Assembly (NCBI RefSeq): GCF_027570195.1
Contig: NZ_JAKMUZ010000008.1
Coordinates: 1-64,000 of the forward strand
Source of the DNA: Corynebacterium yonathiae
GTDB lineage: Bacteria > Actinomycetota > Actinomycetes > Mycobacteriales > Mycobacteriaceae
Direction of reading: 5' to 3'
Length of the DNA: 64,000 nt
Shown here in pieces: positions 8,620 through 19,259 of the stretch. How positions within the stretch are numbered: the stretch's first letter is position 1; the number at the start of each line of letters is the position of its first letter. The notes beneath the pieces are model-generated. The model was not told the origin of the DNA, searched no databases, and saw nothing but the letters and a program-made list of their open reading frames with translations. The position numbers were made by a program, and so were the translations under genes.

Positions 8620-9654
8620 TTACTTGGAGATGGACTTGCCCACAGAGTGCAGATCCTGGCAGGACTCGATGACGCGCTCGGACATACCCTGCTCTGCCTT
8701 CTTCAGATAGGAGCGTGGGTCGTAGACCTTTTTGTTGCCCACTTCGCCGTCGATCTTGAAGACGCCGTCATAGTTCTCCATCATGTGGCGAGCAACCGGG
8801 TTGGTGAAAGCGTACTGGGTGTCGGTATCCACGTTCATCTTGATAACGCCGTAGCGAAGTGCTTCTTCGATCTTTTCCTTCTCGGAGCCGGAGCCACCGT
8901 GGAAGACGAAGTCGAAGGCGTACTCATCCTCACCCAGGCCGAGCTTCTTCTGTGCAACCTTTTGGCCCTCGAGCAAGACCTCTGGGCGCAGCTTCACATT
9001 GCCTGGCTTGTAGACGCCGTGAACGTTGCCGAAGGTAGCAGCCAGCATGTAGCGGCCCTTCTCGCCGGTACCCAGGGCATCGATAGTCTTCTCAAAGTCC
9101 TCTGGGGAAGTGTACAGATTAGCGCCTGCCTTAGCCTGAACGCCATCCTCTTCGCCGCCAACGACGCCGATCTCGGCTTCGAGGATGACATGAGCGTTCT
9201 TAGCCTTTTCCAGCAGCTCCTGTGCGATGACCAGGTTCTCGTCGATTGGAATAGCGGAGCCGTCCCACATGTGGGACTGGAACAGTGGGTTCTCGCCGCG
9301 GTCGACGCGCTCTTGGGAGATGGCCAACAGTGGGCGGACGTACTCATCGAGTACTTCCTTCTGGCAGTGGTCAGTGTGTAGCGCGATATTAACGCCGTAG
9401 TGCTTCGCGGCCTCATGAGCGAATGCGGCCAATGCCTGAGCGCCCTTGACCTTGTCCTTCAGTGCCAGGCCGGAACCGAAAGCGGCACCGCCGGTGGAGA
9501 ACTGGATAATGCCGTCGGACTCGGCCTCAGCAAAGCCCTTCAGAGCTGCGTTAATGGTCTCAGAGGAGGTGCAGTTGATAGCTGGGAACGCGAAGCCGTT
9601 TTTCTTCGCGGTATCCAGCATCTCGTTATAAACCTCAGGGGTTGCAATTGGCAT
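8620..9654 (-). CDS. fbaA: Fructose-bisphosphate aldolase, class II
   Basis: It cleaves fructose 1,6-bisphosphate to dihydroxyacetone phosphate and glyceraldehyde 3-phosphate in glycolysis, and runs in reverse in gluconeogenesis. The 344 residues match the long class IIA form. HTDHC near residue 108 supplies the catalytic Asp and a zinc His, EAEIGVVGG carries the acidic metal-site residues, and FHGGSGS binds phosphate. An AAGGATGG ribosome site precedes the ATG. It is transcribed alone, with its own terminator. The corynebacterial name fda is equivalent. Confidence 0.97.
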   Translation of the reverse strand: MPIATPEVYNEMLDTAKKNGFAFPAINCTSSETINAALKGFAEAESDGIIQFSTGGAAFGSGLALKDKVKGAQALAAFAHEAAKHYGVNIALHTDHCQKEVLDEYVRPLLAISQERVDRGENPLFQSHMWDGSAIPIDENLVIAQELLEKAKNAHVILEAEIGVVGGEEDGVQAKAGANLYTSPEDFEKTIDALGTGEKGRYMLAATFGNVHGVYKPGNVKLRPEVLLEGQKVAQKKLGLGEDEYAFDFVFHGGSGSEKEKIEEALRYGVIKMNVDTDTQYAFTNPVARHMMENYDGVFKIDGEVGNKKVYDPRSYLKKAEQGMSERVIESCQDLHSVGKSISK

Positions 9655-9798
9655 GAGTTTCCATCCTTAAAAGTGGGTTTGTGGTCAAACACGTTCCAAC
9701 AGCCAAGTATGCCCGTTTCACGAAGATTCTGCCGCAAAAACCATGTGACATTTTCAACCCACCCATATCCGAGGCCAATCCACCCCGAAAAGCGTGGG

Positions 9799-10989
9799 CT
9801 ACTTAGCCAGATATCGCGCCACGCGGGCGCCGGCCTCCATCAGCATCCAGCCGGATAGCTGTACGGACAGATCTCGCTCATCTACACGAATGATACCGAC
9901 CTTTTCACTCATGGTGCGTCGGCCGAAGCCATAATTATGCGGCAGGCGGGCATCGGACAACCAGTCGGAGCCGAAAATCGGCAGGCCATCAACTTCAAGG
10001 CGGTGCTCCCACACCGACTCGGCCGAGGCCATCACCATGCGGGCGGCTAGTTTCTTCGTCGCACGGTTGGCGGGGGAATCGCCGGGCAGGCGCACGGCGA
10101 CGTCGGCAAGATAGCGCATCAAAATGCCTTTAAACAGGCCACCGTCACCATCGCCGGTTTCCCAGTCCACCACGCCCGAGGGCGTAGCCATGCCCGCGGC
10201 CACGGTCTGCACCAAGCCCCGGATGCGGATGATGTAATCCATCATCTCGGAAGCCATCTCGGCCTCGTGCACGCTGTCGATCTGCTCCAAGTCGCCCACG
10301 CCGGCCTTTTCCCGCAGCGCCAGCACGATTTCCAGGCACGCGCCCAGCACGACGCCTTGGCAGTAGGGGTGGATGTTTTTTACCACCTCAGGGCCGTCCA
10401 TGCGCATGCGGATGCCGTCCATGATGTAGCCGTCATCGTCAAGCAGGTGGTCATAAATCCAGTCGACGATGTGTCGCGCTTCTTCTATGCGTCCCATGCG
10501 CGCGAGCATGATGGCGCCCGGGCCGTTGGAGGGCACGTTCATGAAATTCTCGCCCAGACGCCACGGCAGCACGCCCAGCGATTCATCGAGACCTTCGTGG
10601 ATATTGCGCTGCAGGGCCGCCAGCCGCTTAGGCGTCTTCGCCTTCTTCAGGCTTTCCACACGGCCGAAGGCCAGCGCGAGCCAGGCCTTGTCATCGTAAT
10701 ACTTATTCTTGGTCAGCTGCGCGAGGTTGCGGATGCGAATGCCACGCAAGGTGTCATAGATGCGGTGGCGGCGCACCTTGGTGTTATTGCGCAGCGCTGC
10801 ATCAACGAGGCAATCCAGGTAGTGGGCCTGCCACCAGTAGTGCCAGTGGACAAAGAGCTTTTCCTTCGTGGTGGGCGGCCAGCTAACCACTGCAAGATTG
10901 GTGCGCGGCAGGCCCCATACGGAGTGCGCGTGGCGCTCATTGATAGCGGCTTCTGCGAGTTCAGCGCGGTGGGCCCATTTTTCTTCCAC
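9799..10989 (-). CDS. Glycoside hydrolase family 76 protein
   Basis: 396 residues from a GTG at 10989, preceded by GAGGAA. The YYDDKAWLALA segment near residue 98 carries the adjacent Asp pair that is the catalytic signature of GH76 (endo-alpha-1,6-mannanases). Other family features are HWHYWWQAHYLDC and NIHPYCQG. There is no signal peptide, so it should act in the cytoplasm, unlike fungal GH76 enzymes. In Corynebacterium a role in handling alpha-1,6-mannan-type glycans is possible but unproven. It lies downstream of the TrmH-type gene on the same strand, with a 54-base gap. Confidence 0.85.
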   Translation of the reverse strand: MEEKWAHRAELAEAAINERHAHSVWGLPRTNLAVVSWPPTTKEKLFVHWHYWWQAHYLDCLVDAALRNNTKVRRHRIYDTLRGIRIRNLAQLTKNKYYDDKAWLALAFGRVESLKKAKTPKRLAALQRNIHEGLDESLGVLPWRLGENFMNVPSNGPGAIMLARMGRIEEARHIVDWIYDHLLDDDGYIMDGIRMRMDGPEVVKNIHPYCQGVVLGACLEIVLALREKAGVGDLEQIDSVHEAEMASEMMDYIIRIRGLVQTVAAGMATPSGVVDWETGDGDGGLFKGILMRYLADVAVRLPGDSPANRATKKLAARMVMASAESVWEHRLEVDGLPIFGSDWLSDARLPHNYGFGRRTMSEKVGIIRVDERDLSVQLSGWMLMEAGARVARYLAK

Positions 10990-11043
10990 GGTTCCTCAAT
11001 CACTCCAGTCGCACGGGTAGATATAGCTAGTGTAACGATCTTC

Positions 11044-11772
11044 CTACCAGGAATTGGCCAGATCGGCGTGCTGGCGGATCCAAGCGTGCATGGCAATGCC
11101 GGCCGCAACGCCCGCATTTATGGAGCGGGTGGAGCCGAATTGGGCGATGGAGCAGGTCATCACGGCGGCATCCTGGGCCGCTTGCGTTACGCCGGGGCCC
11201 TCCTGACCGAAAAGCAGCAGGCTGCGCTCCGGCAGCTCGGCCGTTTCCAGGGGCACGCAACCGGGGGTGTTGTCGATGGCAACGACGGTGAGTCCTTCCT
11301 CGGCCGCCCACGCAATGAGCTTCTCGACGCTCTCGTGATGCAGCAAGTGCTGGTACCTATCCGTGACCATTGCCCCGCGCCGATTCCACCGCCGGCGGCC
11401 GACGATGTGCACGGTATCGACGGCAAAAGCGTTGGCGGTGCGCACGACGGTACCGATATTGGCATCGTTTTCGAAGTTTTCGATGGCGATGTGCAGGCTA
11501 TGCCGCCGCTTATCGATGTCCTCTTTGATCGCTTCCCTACTCCAGTAACGGTAGGCATCGACAACGTTGCGACGGTCACCTTCGGCAAGCAGCTCCGGGT
11601 CATATTTCGCGGCCTCTGGCCCTTGCGGCAGCGGACCTTCCCACGGGCCTACGCCATGGCGGCCCTCATTCCACTCGGTCGGGCCCTTGTTCTCGATCGA
11701 CTTTCCCTCGACCAGCTTTGTCTCCTCCGGGTTGCCGTGGCCGGCCGCGCTCTCTGCGTTAGGCAAGGTCAA
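11044..11772 (-). CDS. TrmH/SpoU-family RNA 2'-O-methyltransferase
   Basis: About 242 residues. The SPOUT-fold motifs are clear: NIGTVVRTA (motif 1, near residue 103), LLLFGQEGPGV (motif 2) and FGSTRSINAGVAAGIAMH (motif 3), which form the S-adenosylmethionine-binding knot. It should methylate a ribose 2'-OH on tRNA or rRNA; the exact target cannot be told. The start is a TTG at 11772 inside the end of pyrE (14-base overlap), and no ATG precedes the conserved core, so translation is probably coupled to pyrE. Confidence 0.9.
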   Translation of the reverse strand: MTLPNAESAAGHGNPEETKLVEGKSIENKGPTEWNEGRHGVGPWEGPLPQGPEAAKYDPELLAEGDRRNVVDAYRYWSREAIKEDIDKRRHSLHIAIENFENDANIGTVVRTANAFAVDTVHIVGRRRWNRRGAMVTDRYQHLLHHESVEKLIAWAAEEGLTVVAIDNTPGCVPLETAELPERSLLLFGQEGPGVTQAAQDAAVMTCSIAQFGSTRSINAGVAAGIAMHAWIRQHADLANSW

Positions 11773-12334
11773 GGTCGCCTAGGCCCAGAAGGGAACGGTA
11801 CTCGAGACCTTCGGCAGCGATGACGTCGCCGGCACCGGTCTCGCGGTCGACGACGGTCGCCACACCAACAACCTCGGCGCCGGCCTCACGTAGCGCAGCC
11901 ACGGCGGTCAGCGGGGAGTTACCAGTAGTAGTGGTGTCTTCTACGACGAGGACCTTCTTGCCTTCCACGTCCGCCCCCTCGATGCGGCGCTGCATACCGT
12001 GCTTCTTGGCTTCCTTGCGCACGACGAAGGCGTCAATATCGCGGCCGTCGGCATGCATGATGGAGGTAGCAACCGGGTCGGCGCCGAGAGTCAGGCCACC
12101 GACGGCCGCGAAATCCCAGTCTGCGGTCAGCTCGCGCAGCAAGGCACCGATGAGCCGGGAGGCCTCGTGGTGCAGGGTAGCGCGGCGGAGATCCACGTAG
12201 TAATCAGCTTCCTTGCCCGAGGACAAGGTCACCTTGCCGTGGACGACGGCCAGTTCCTTGACCAGTTCAGCCAGGCGGGCCTTCTTCTCGGCATCCAGGT
12301 TCTGCGCGTTGGTGTTCTGAGAATCCACAGTCAT
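11759..12334 (-). CDS. pyrE: Orotate phosphoribosyltransferase
   Basis: It transfers ribose 5-phosphate from PRPP to orotate to form OMP in pyrimidine synthesis. With the ATG at 12334 (MTVDSQN), which has AAGGAG just upstream, it has 191 residues, the normal length; the frame upstream lacks coding character. Key parts are SSGKEADYYVDLR at the orotate site, VRKEAKKHG with the loop Lys, and the PRPP signature VLVVEDTTTTGNS. It overlaps the RNA methylase gene by 14 bases, forming a two-gene unit. Confidence 0.96.
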   Translation of the reverse strand: MTVDSQNTNAQNLDAEKKARLAELVKELAVVHGKVTLSSGKEADYYVDLRRATLHHEASRLIGALLRELTADWDFAAVGGLTLGADPVATSIMHADGRDIDAFVVRKEAKKHGMQRRIEGADVEGKKVLVVEDTTTTGNSPLTAVAALREAGAEVVGVATVVDRETGAGDVIAAEGLEYRSLLGLGDLDLA

Positions 12335-12395
12335 CTGCTCCTTGTCGTGGTTCTGATTCGTGCGCGGCGGCAGGCCGCCAGTATCGGACTCTAGG

Positions 12396-13841
12396 CTACT
12401 CTCCCCGGCGAGGATCCGATTCCTCGGCCGCAGGCTCGCTAGAGGCAGCTGAATCTGTGGGGTGGGAATCGGTCCAGCTGGCGGAGCCGCCGGTGGTGGT
12501 GTCGTCGGTGGCGGAGTCGCCAGTGGTGGTGTTGTCGGTGGGACTGTCGAAGATTGAGGCGGCGCGGAACTGCTGGCGCGGCAGGCGGGCGGTTTGGGAA
12601 TCGGGGGTGGGGCGCTCGCGGCCGTCGGCAATAGCGTCTACTTCGTCGCCGCCTAGGGCGCTGTGTTCGACTGGGCCGCGGGTGTCGGAGTAGGCCCGGG
12701 ACGGCATATCCAACGGCTCCTCCGGCCGTTGGATAACGGGCCGCTCGAACTCTGGCGCGCCCGCGGCTGGTGCGCCACTGGTGGCTTCGACAACAGGCTG
12801 GGCGGGAATGTCGCGGGCCGGGTCCAATTCCTCGAGGCGCACCACGTGGGTAGCCGAGGAACGCGGTGGGAGGACGCGGGCGGCATCCGCTAGCAATGCA
12901 AGTGGCGGCAGCATAGCTCCCCATTCCGCAGACCGCGCCTGCTTCGTGGTCTGTGCCAGCACCCACTCTGTTTCCATCCACAGTGCGGTAACCGCCTCGG
13001 GCATTTGCTGTAGGGCAACGTGGACGCGCTCGTCCACCATGCGCTCGGTAACGGCGCTATCCGAGGAATACACGTCGAACCCCTCAATGGTCATAGCCAG
13101 AAGCAAATCTTCGGAGGCCTTCGCGTCGTCGCGGCTGAAGCGGCGAAAATCCACCACCATGTCTGAGGCCGCGCCGGTACGCATAGCCATGACGTTAACG
13201 CCATCGATATCCATTAAGAGCATCTCGTGGCCATATACGTTGCCCGCGACAATGTCTTTGGGCGCCGCTCCAGTGGAGGCCACTCCCCTGGTCCACTCGT
13301 CTACGAGATAAGGGTCGGACTTCATAAACTCGAACCCTTTGGTTTCAGCCCAATTGCGGCGCTCGCGGCGCATAGCTCCCGGGAGGATAGGCCGGTGGCG
13401 GGCGTGCGGCTTGGAAAGCGCAGGATGCTCGTTGGCAGCTTCCTGATTCGGCTCGTGGGCCAGGTCGTGGTCTGGCTCGCGGATCGGGTCGCGCTCAGCG
13501 GCTGGCTCCGGCTTGTTGGTTAGTTCAGTCTCTTGCTGCGGCGCGGGCTCTGCTGTGGCTTTGGAAGAGGGTGCGGGAGTTGAAGCAGTTGGCTCGGAAA
13601 CGAGGCTGCCTACTTCAGGGGCGGGGCTGACTGCCTCGGAAGCGGGGCTGGAGTCGTCGCCCGGAGTATCAGCAGGCGAGGCATCGGCAAGCGCAACCTG
13701 GGTGGGCGCGGAGTCTGCGGGCGTAGGGTCCGCGTCGGCGGAGGAGGCAGACGTGGCGGTGCGCTGTTTGCCGTCGTAAAGCAGCAGGGCACCACCGGCA
13801 ATGCCGAGAAGAAGCGCGAAAGCAAGGATTAGAAAAGCCAT
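12396..13841 (-). CDS. Membrane-anchored conserved protein with disordered linkers
   Basis: About 481 residues from the ATG at 13841. Residues 1 to 23 are a single membrane segment (MAFLILAFALLLGIAGGALLL). Residues 30 to 150 are rich in Pro, Ala, Ser and Glu and likely disordered. A folded domain lies at about 155 to 330 (RRNWAETKGFEF, DIVAGNVYG, VVDFRRFSRDD). The last 130 residues are again disordered with TT-D-rich repeats. It lies upstream of pyrE on the same strand. I do not know a function; similar proteins sit here in related corynebacteria as far as I recall. Confidence 0.75.
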   Translation of the reverse strand: MAFLILAFALLLGIAGGALLLYDGKQRTATSASSADADPTPADSAPTQVALADASPADTPGDDSSPASEAVSPAPEVGSLVSEPTASTPAPSSKATAEPAPQQETELTNKPEPAAERDPIREPDHDLAHEPNQEAANEHPALSKPHARHRPILPGAMRRERRNWAETKGFEFMKSDPYLVDEWTRGVASTGAAPKDIVAGNVYGHEMLLMDIDGVNVMAMRTGAASDMVVDFRRFSRDDAKASEDLLLAMTIEGFDVYSSDSAVTERMVDERVHVALQQMPEAVTALWMETEWVLAQTTKQARSAEWGAMLPPLALLADAARVLPPRSSATHVVRLEELDPARDIPAQPVVEATSGAPAAGAPEFERPVIQRPEEPLDMPSRAYSDTRGPVEHSALGGDEVDAIADGRERPTPDSQTARLPRQQFRAASIFDSPTDNTTTGDSATDDTTTGGSASWTDSHPTDSAASSEPAAEESDPRRGE

Positions 13842-13948
13842 CACCCCTCGATAGTAGTAGGAACGAGCAAGCCCTCAGCGCTCGGCGCGCGGACGCGGGA
13901 GGCTGAGGGCGAAGGCGAGGGACGAGGGCTACGGCCGGGCTGAGACGA

Positions 13949-14806
13949 TTAGCCGTTGACAGTGAAGCGATCGCCGCGCTCGACCGGGTTCTTGGGGTTG
14001 GCAGACCACTGGGACCAACCGCCGACGTAATGGCGCAAGCCGGTGAAGCCGGCGTCTTCCATGGCAGCGAGGGCAAGGGCCGAGTGGTTGCCGGAGCCGG
14101 AGTAGATGATTGCGCCTTGCACGTTGTCGGGGGTAAGGCCGGCGGCGAAAAGCACTTCGCGGATTTCGCCCGCAGACTTCCAGGTGCGCAGTCCATCATT
14201 GTGGAAGAGGCGCTCCGGCACATTAACGGCACCGGGGATGTGGCCGGCCTTGAGGTCGAGGTTCTCGCGGCGGCCGGCGAAACGGTTGCGGGTGCGGGTA
14301 TCGATCAGCAGGCCATCGTGATTGCGCACATCATCGATGGTGGCCACGGGCATCTGGCCCGGATTGACCGTGGCGGTAGCACCGACAGCGAAGTTGCCGG
14401 GGCCGGTCAGCGTGGTATAGCCCAAGTGGCGCCAATTGGCTAGGCCACCGTCGAGGATGCGGACGTTGTCCAGACCAGCCCAGCGCAAGGTCCACCACGC
14501 GCGGCCGGCGAAAAGGCCTCGACCCTCGTCATAGACCACGACGGGGCGATCCTCACGGATTCCCCACTGGCGGAAGTGCTCCTGCAGCTTATCCGGATCC
14601 GGTAGCGGGTTGCGGCCTACCTGTGAGCCGGGAAGGCCGGCGAAGGAATTGGCGGTATCGCTAAACAGTGCCGTCGGGATGTGCAGGGAGGTGAACTGGT
14701 TATAGCTCTGGCGCAGCTGGGGCTGCCAGTGGGTGGCCAGGAGGGTGACGCGCTCGCCGTGATAAATGGATTCGCGAAGTTCTTGCGGGGAGACCAAAAT
14801 GCTCAT
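13949..14806 (-). CDS. Rhodanese-like protein without the catalytic cysteine
   Basis: 285 residues with the two-domain layout of 3-mercaptopyruvate/thiosulfate sulfurtransferases: domain 1 with VVVYDEGRGLFAGRAWW and domain 2 with LLIDTRTRNRFAGR and KAGHIPGAVNVP. In active enzymes the second-domain loop holds a Cys that accepts sulfur. Here the loop reads IIYSGSGNHSALAL, so Ser stands at the Cys position, and I find no cysteine in the whole protein. Sulfurtransferase activity by the usual mechanism is therefore doubtful, despite automatic names such as SseA. The start at 14806 fits the family. Confidence 0.85.
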   Translation of the reverse strand: MSILVSPQELRESIYHGERVTLLATHWQPQLRQSYNQFTSLHIPTALFSDTANSFAGLPGSQVGRNPLPDPDKLQEHFRQWGIREDRPVVVYDEGRGLFAGRAWWTLRWAGLDNVRILDGGLANWRHLGYTTLTGPGNFAVGATATVNPGQMPVATIDDVRNHDGLLIDTRTRNRFAGRRENLDLKAGHIPGAVNVPERLFHNDGLRTWKSAGEIREVLFAAGLTPDNVQGAIIYSGSGNHSALALAAMEDAGFTGLRHYVGGWSQWSANPKNPVERGDRFTVNG

Positions 14807-14862
14807 GCCCCCGAGTTTAGGGGCATGAGCAGAATTTGGCGCGGCGGGCGGTATGCGGCCGA

Positions 14863-17418
<2,556 letters not shown>

Positions 17419-17485
17419 GTGTGCGTTGCTCCTTCTAAGATTTATTCACCCACTGTAGGGCTTCACTTAGCACAACGCACCCAGA

Positions 17486-17506
17486 GTTGAGTCTATTCCA
17501 CTCAAC
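17486..17506. promoter_or_regulatory. HAIR operator of clpB (HspR site)
   Basis: GTTGAGT, seven bases, ACTCAAC is a perfect inverted repeat matching the HspR-associated inverted repeat (CTTGAGT-N7-ACTCAAG) except at the outermost base of each arm. It lies 68 bases upstream of clpB and directly abuts the last base of the regulator gene at 17507. Confidence 0.85.
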
Positions 17507-18898
17507 CTATGGAAGGTTTTTGTCCGCCAGCTGGAGACCATGCGCCACCGCAAAGAAGGACGAGGTCAATGCCTGGGAGAAGAGACCCCACTTCAAGTCA
17601 TCCTCGTACTCCCTGAAGTCTCCCAAAGCACACAAATGGGATACGCCGTCAGCGCCCGCCCACATAGCCAAGGTACTCAAGTAAACTAGCTGATCTGTCG
17701 GCTGAATTCCCGCCTCCATAATGAATTTCCGCAACAACTTCATCATGATGGCAAAATTTTCCGTCATACCTTCATGCGGGCTGCCGTCACCACTATGCGG
17801 AACGATCGACCCATTAGCCAGGCCGATAACCGCACAAAACCGTTCAGTATGACGAAGCGAAAAATTGAAATATACAGAGGCCACGATATGAAGACGGTCC
17901 ACGATGGCGGTATCCGCCGGCAAAGAACCGATAGCCTTTTCAAACATCTCGGCCATTTCCCGGGTTACCCGCTCTTCGGCATACTCCCGCAGCGCGAAGT
18001 CATTGTCTATCACAGAGTTGAGAAAACCCGTAGTGGTATTCAGCTCTTGAGCCACCCGTTTGAAGAAGGAACGACTAACTCCCTCTCGGGCCACCACGTG
18101 GAGCGCCGTTTCAATAATTAGATCCTTAGCCTTTTCAAACTCCAAGGACTCAACGCTCTGAGGGGCAACGAGTGGACGATCTTCCCACTGCCCCATTGCC
18201 TGCTCTACAATTTCGCGCGCGGAATACATAATCGGCCGACGCTCTGGAATATCTTTGGTGGCAAACCAATCAATAATCGCTTCCAGCACCAGCTGGACAG
18301 TCTGCCTCAGGTTGGCAATGCGAATTACCGAATGCTGGAAACGGACCACGCCCTTGGTACTGAGATGGCTCAGGCCATGAATAATTGACCAGATTGCAAG
18401 AGCAATGCGGCCAATATCGCCAAGGGCAATATCTTCCCCTACAACGGCGCCTTGTTCTTGAGCCAGTTGCTTCAGCACATTTACTACGAAATCTGCGCCC
18501 GAGTTTCCAGTATGCGTACCTTTGGCCATATTGCACACCTGAATATCGTCCAAGGCCGAGTATCTCTCAAAGAGATACCCATAGAGCTCCGGCTGTTCTT
18601 GACAGTAGAAGAAGTACCCTTCGGCCACGGCCTTTAAAATCTCTGCGGCTCCTGCTTCTTCTGGAAGGCGTTGCACTGCTTTCCCCATGAAATTGGTTAG
18701 GCGCCAGTCCAAAAAGTTGGGCATTTCATAAAGAATTTCTGAGCTGGAGGGGAACTCTTTCTCAACATCCGAGAGTGGGCAATGCAAAAAGTTCGCAATC
18801 TCCTCCAAAGTTACCGCTACTTCACCTCGTGTCCCAGCGATACACAAGGCTGCTTCCAAAATTTCCACTCGCGCGGAAGCATCATCCAACCCATACAT
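17507..18898 (-). CDS. Regulator made of two fused TetR-type units
   Basis: About 463 residues, twice the usual TetR length. I start it at the ATG at 18898 (MYGLDDASARVEIL), which has GGGGGA six bases upstream; ATG 18910 and TTG 18913 lack a ribosome site. Residues 1 to about 220 form one TetR-like unit: a helix-turn-helix region near 20 to 60 and a ligand domain ending in AIWSIIHGLSHL. Residues 245 to 463 repeat the plan: IETALHVVAREGVSRSFFKRVAQEL and later LAMWAGADGVSHL. The two halves are divergent, suggesting an old fusion. It would bind DNA as a monomeric pseudo-dimer or as a higher-order form; targets are unknown. Confidence 0.8.
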   Translation of the reverse strand: MYGLDDASARVEILEAALCIAGTRGEVAVTLEEIANFLHCPLSDVEKEFPSSSEILYEMPNFLDWRLTNFMGKAVQRLPEEAGAAEILKAVAEGYFFYCQEQPELYGYLFERYSALDDIQVCNMAKGTHTGNSGADFVVNVLKQLAQEQGAVVGEDIALGDIGRIALAIWSIIHGLSHLSTKGVVRFQHSVIRIANLRQTVQLVLEAIIDWFATKDIPERRPIMYSAREIVEQAMGQWEDRPLVAPQSVESLEFEKAKDLIIETALHVVAREGVSRSFFKRVAQELNTTTGFLNSVIDNDFALREYAEERVTREMAEMFEKAIGSLPADTAIVDRLHIVASVYFNFSLRHTERFCAVIGLANGSIVPHSGDGSPHEGMTENFAIMMKLLRKFIMEAGIQPTDQLVYLSTLAMWAGADGVSHLCALGDFREYEDDLKWGLFSQALTSSFFAVAHGLQLADKNLP

Positions 18899-19197
18899 TT
18901 GGTCCCCCATCAAGACAGAGATTCATTCGTCAAAATTATAACTTTTAGGTTAAATTAATACTTTCTAATAACAGTCACTTCAAGTGTCATGAAATTTAAA
19001 ATGCGGATAGCAGTAATAGGTGAGACAAACCCAAAAACTCTCCAATCTGATAATCGCACTCTTATATAAGTATACACTTAGAATACTTAAAAGATGTTGA
19101 CTTTTTAATTTTTACGTTCAAAGGAAATAATGTAAGGACTGAAAAAATTTTCAGCCGCCAGAACAACCCAAAAGGTACAGCCTTAGCGACGAAAGGC
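18899..19197. other. Very AT-rich intergenic region with inverted repeats
   Basis: No gene is seen. The stretch is far more AT-rich than both neighbours. It holds a short palindrome CACTTCAAGTG at 18976-18986 and an inverted repeat AAGTAT/ATACTT near 19067-19087. These are possible operators for the fused TetR regulator, whose promoter must lie here. Confidence 0.4.
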
Positions 19198-19220
19198 CCC
19201 GCCACAGGTTCTGCGGCGGG
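19198..19220 (-). terminator. Probable terminator of the glutamate carrier gene
   Basis: On the minus strand CCCGCCGCAG pairs with CTGTGGCGGG (one G-T pair) around a three-base loop, followed by GCCTTTCG. The T-tract is short, so termination may be partial. Confidence 0.6.
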
Positions 19221-19259
19221 ACTGAAAAGGCACGTCGGCAAGCGCGGCTAAGCCTGCTG

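Noticed and set aside
10267-11823. 518-codon plus-strand open frame over the GH76 and TrmH genes
   Set aside because: It crosses two recognised minus-strand genes and has no ribosome site or family likeness.
12457-12560. Possible DNA repeat array (GGTGGT-type units)
   Set aside because: It encodes the TT-D-rich tail of the membrane-anchored protein and shows no spacers or independent structure, so it is not a CRISPR or satellite array.
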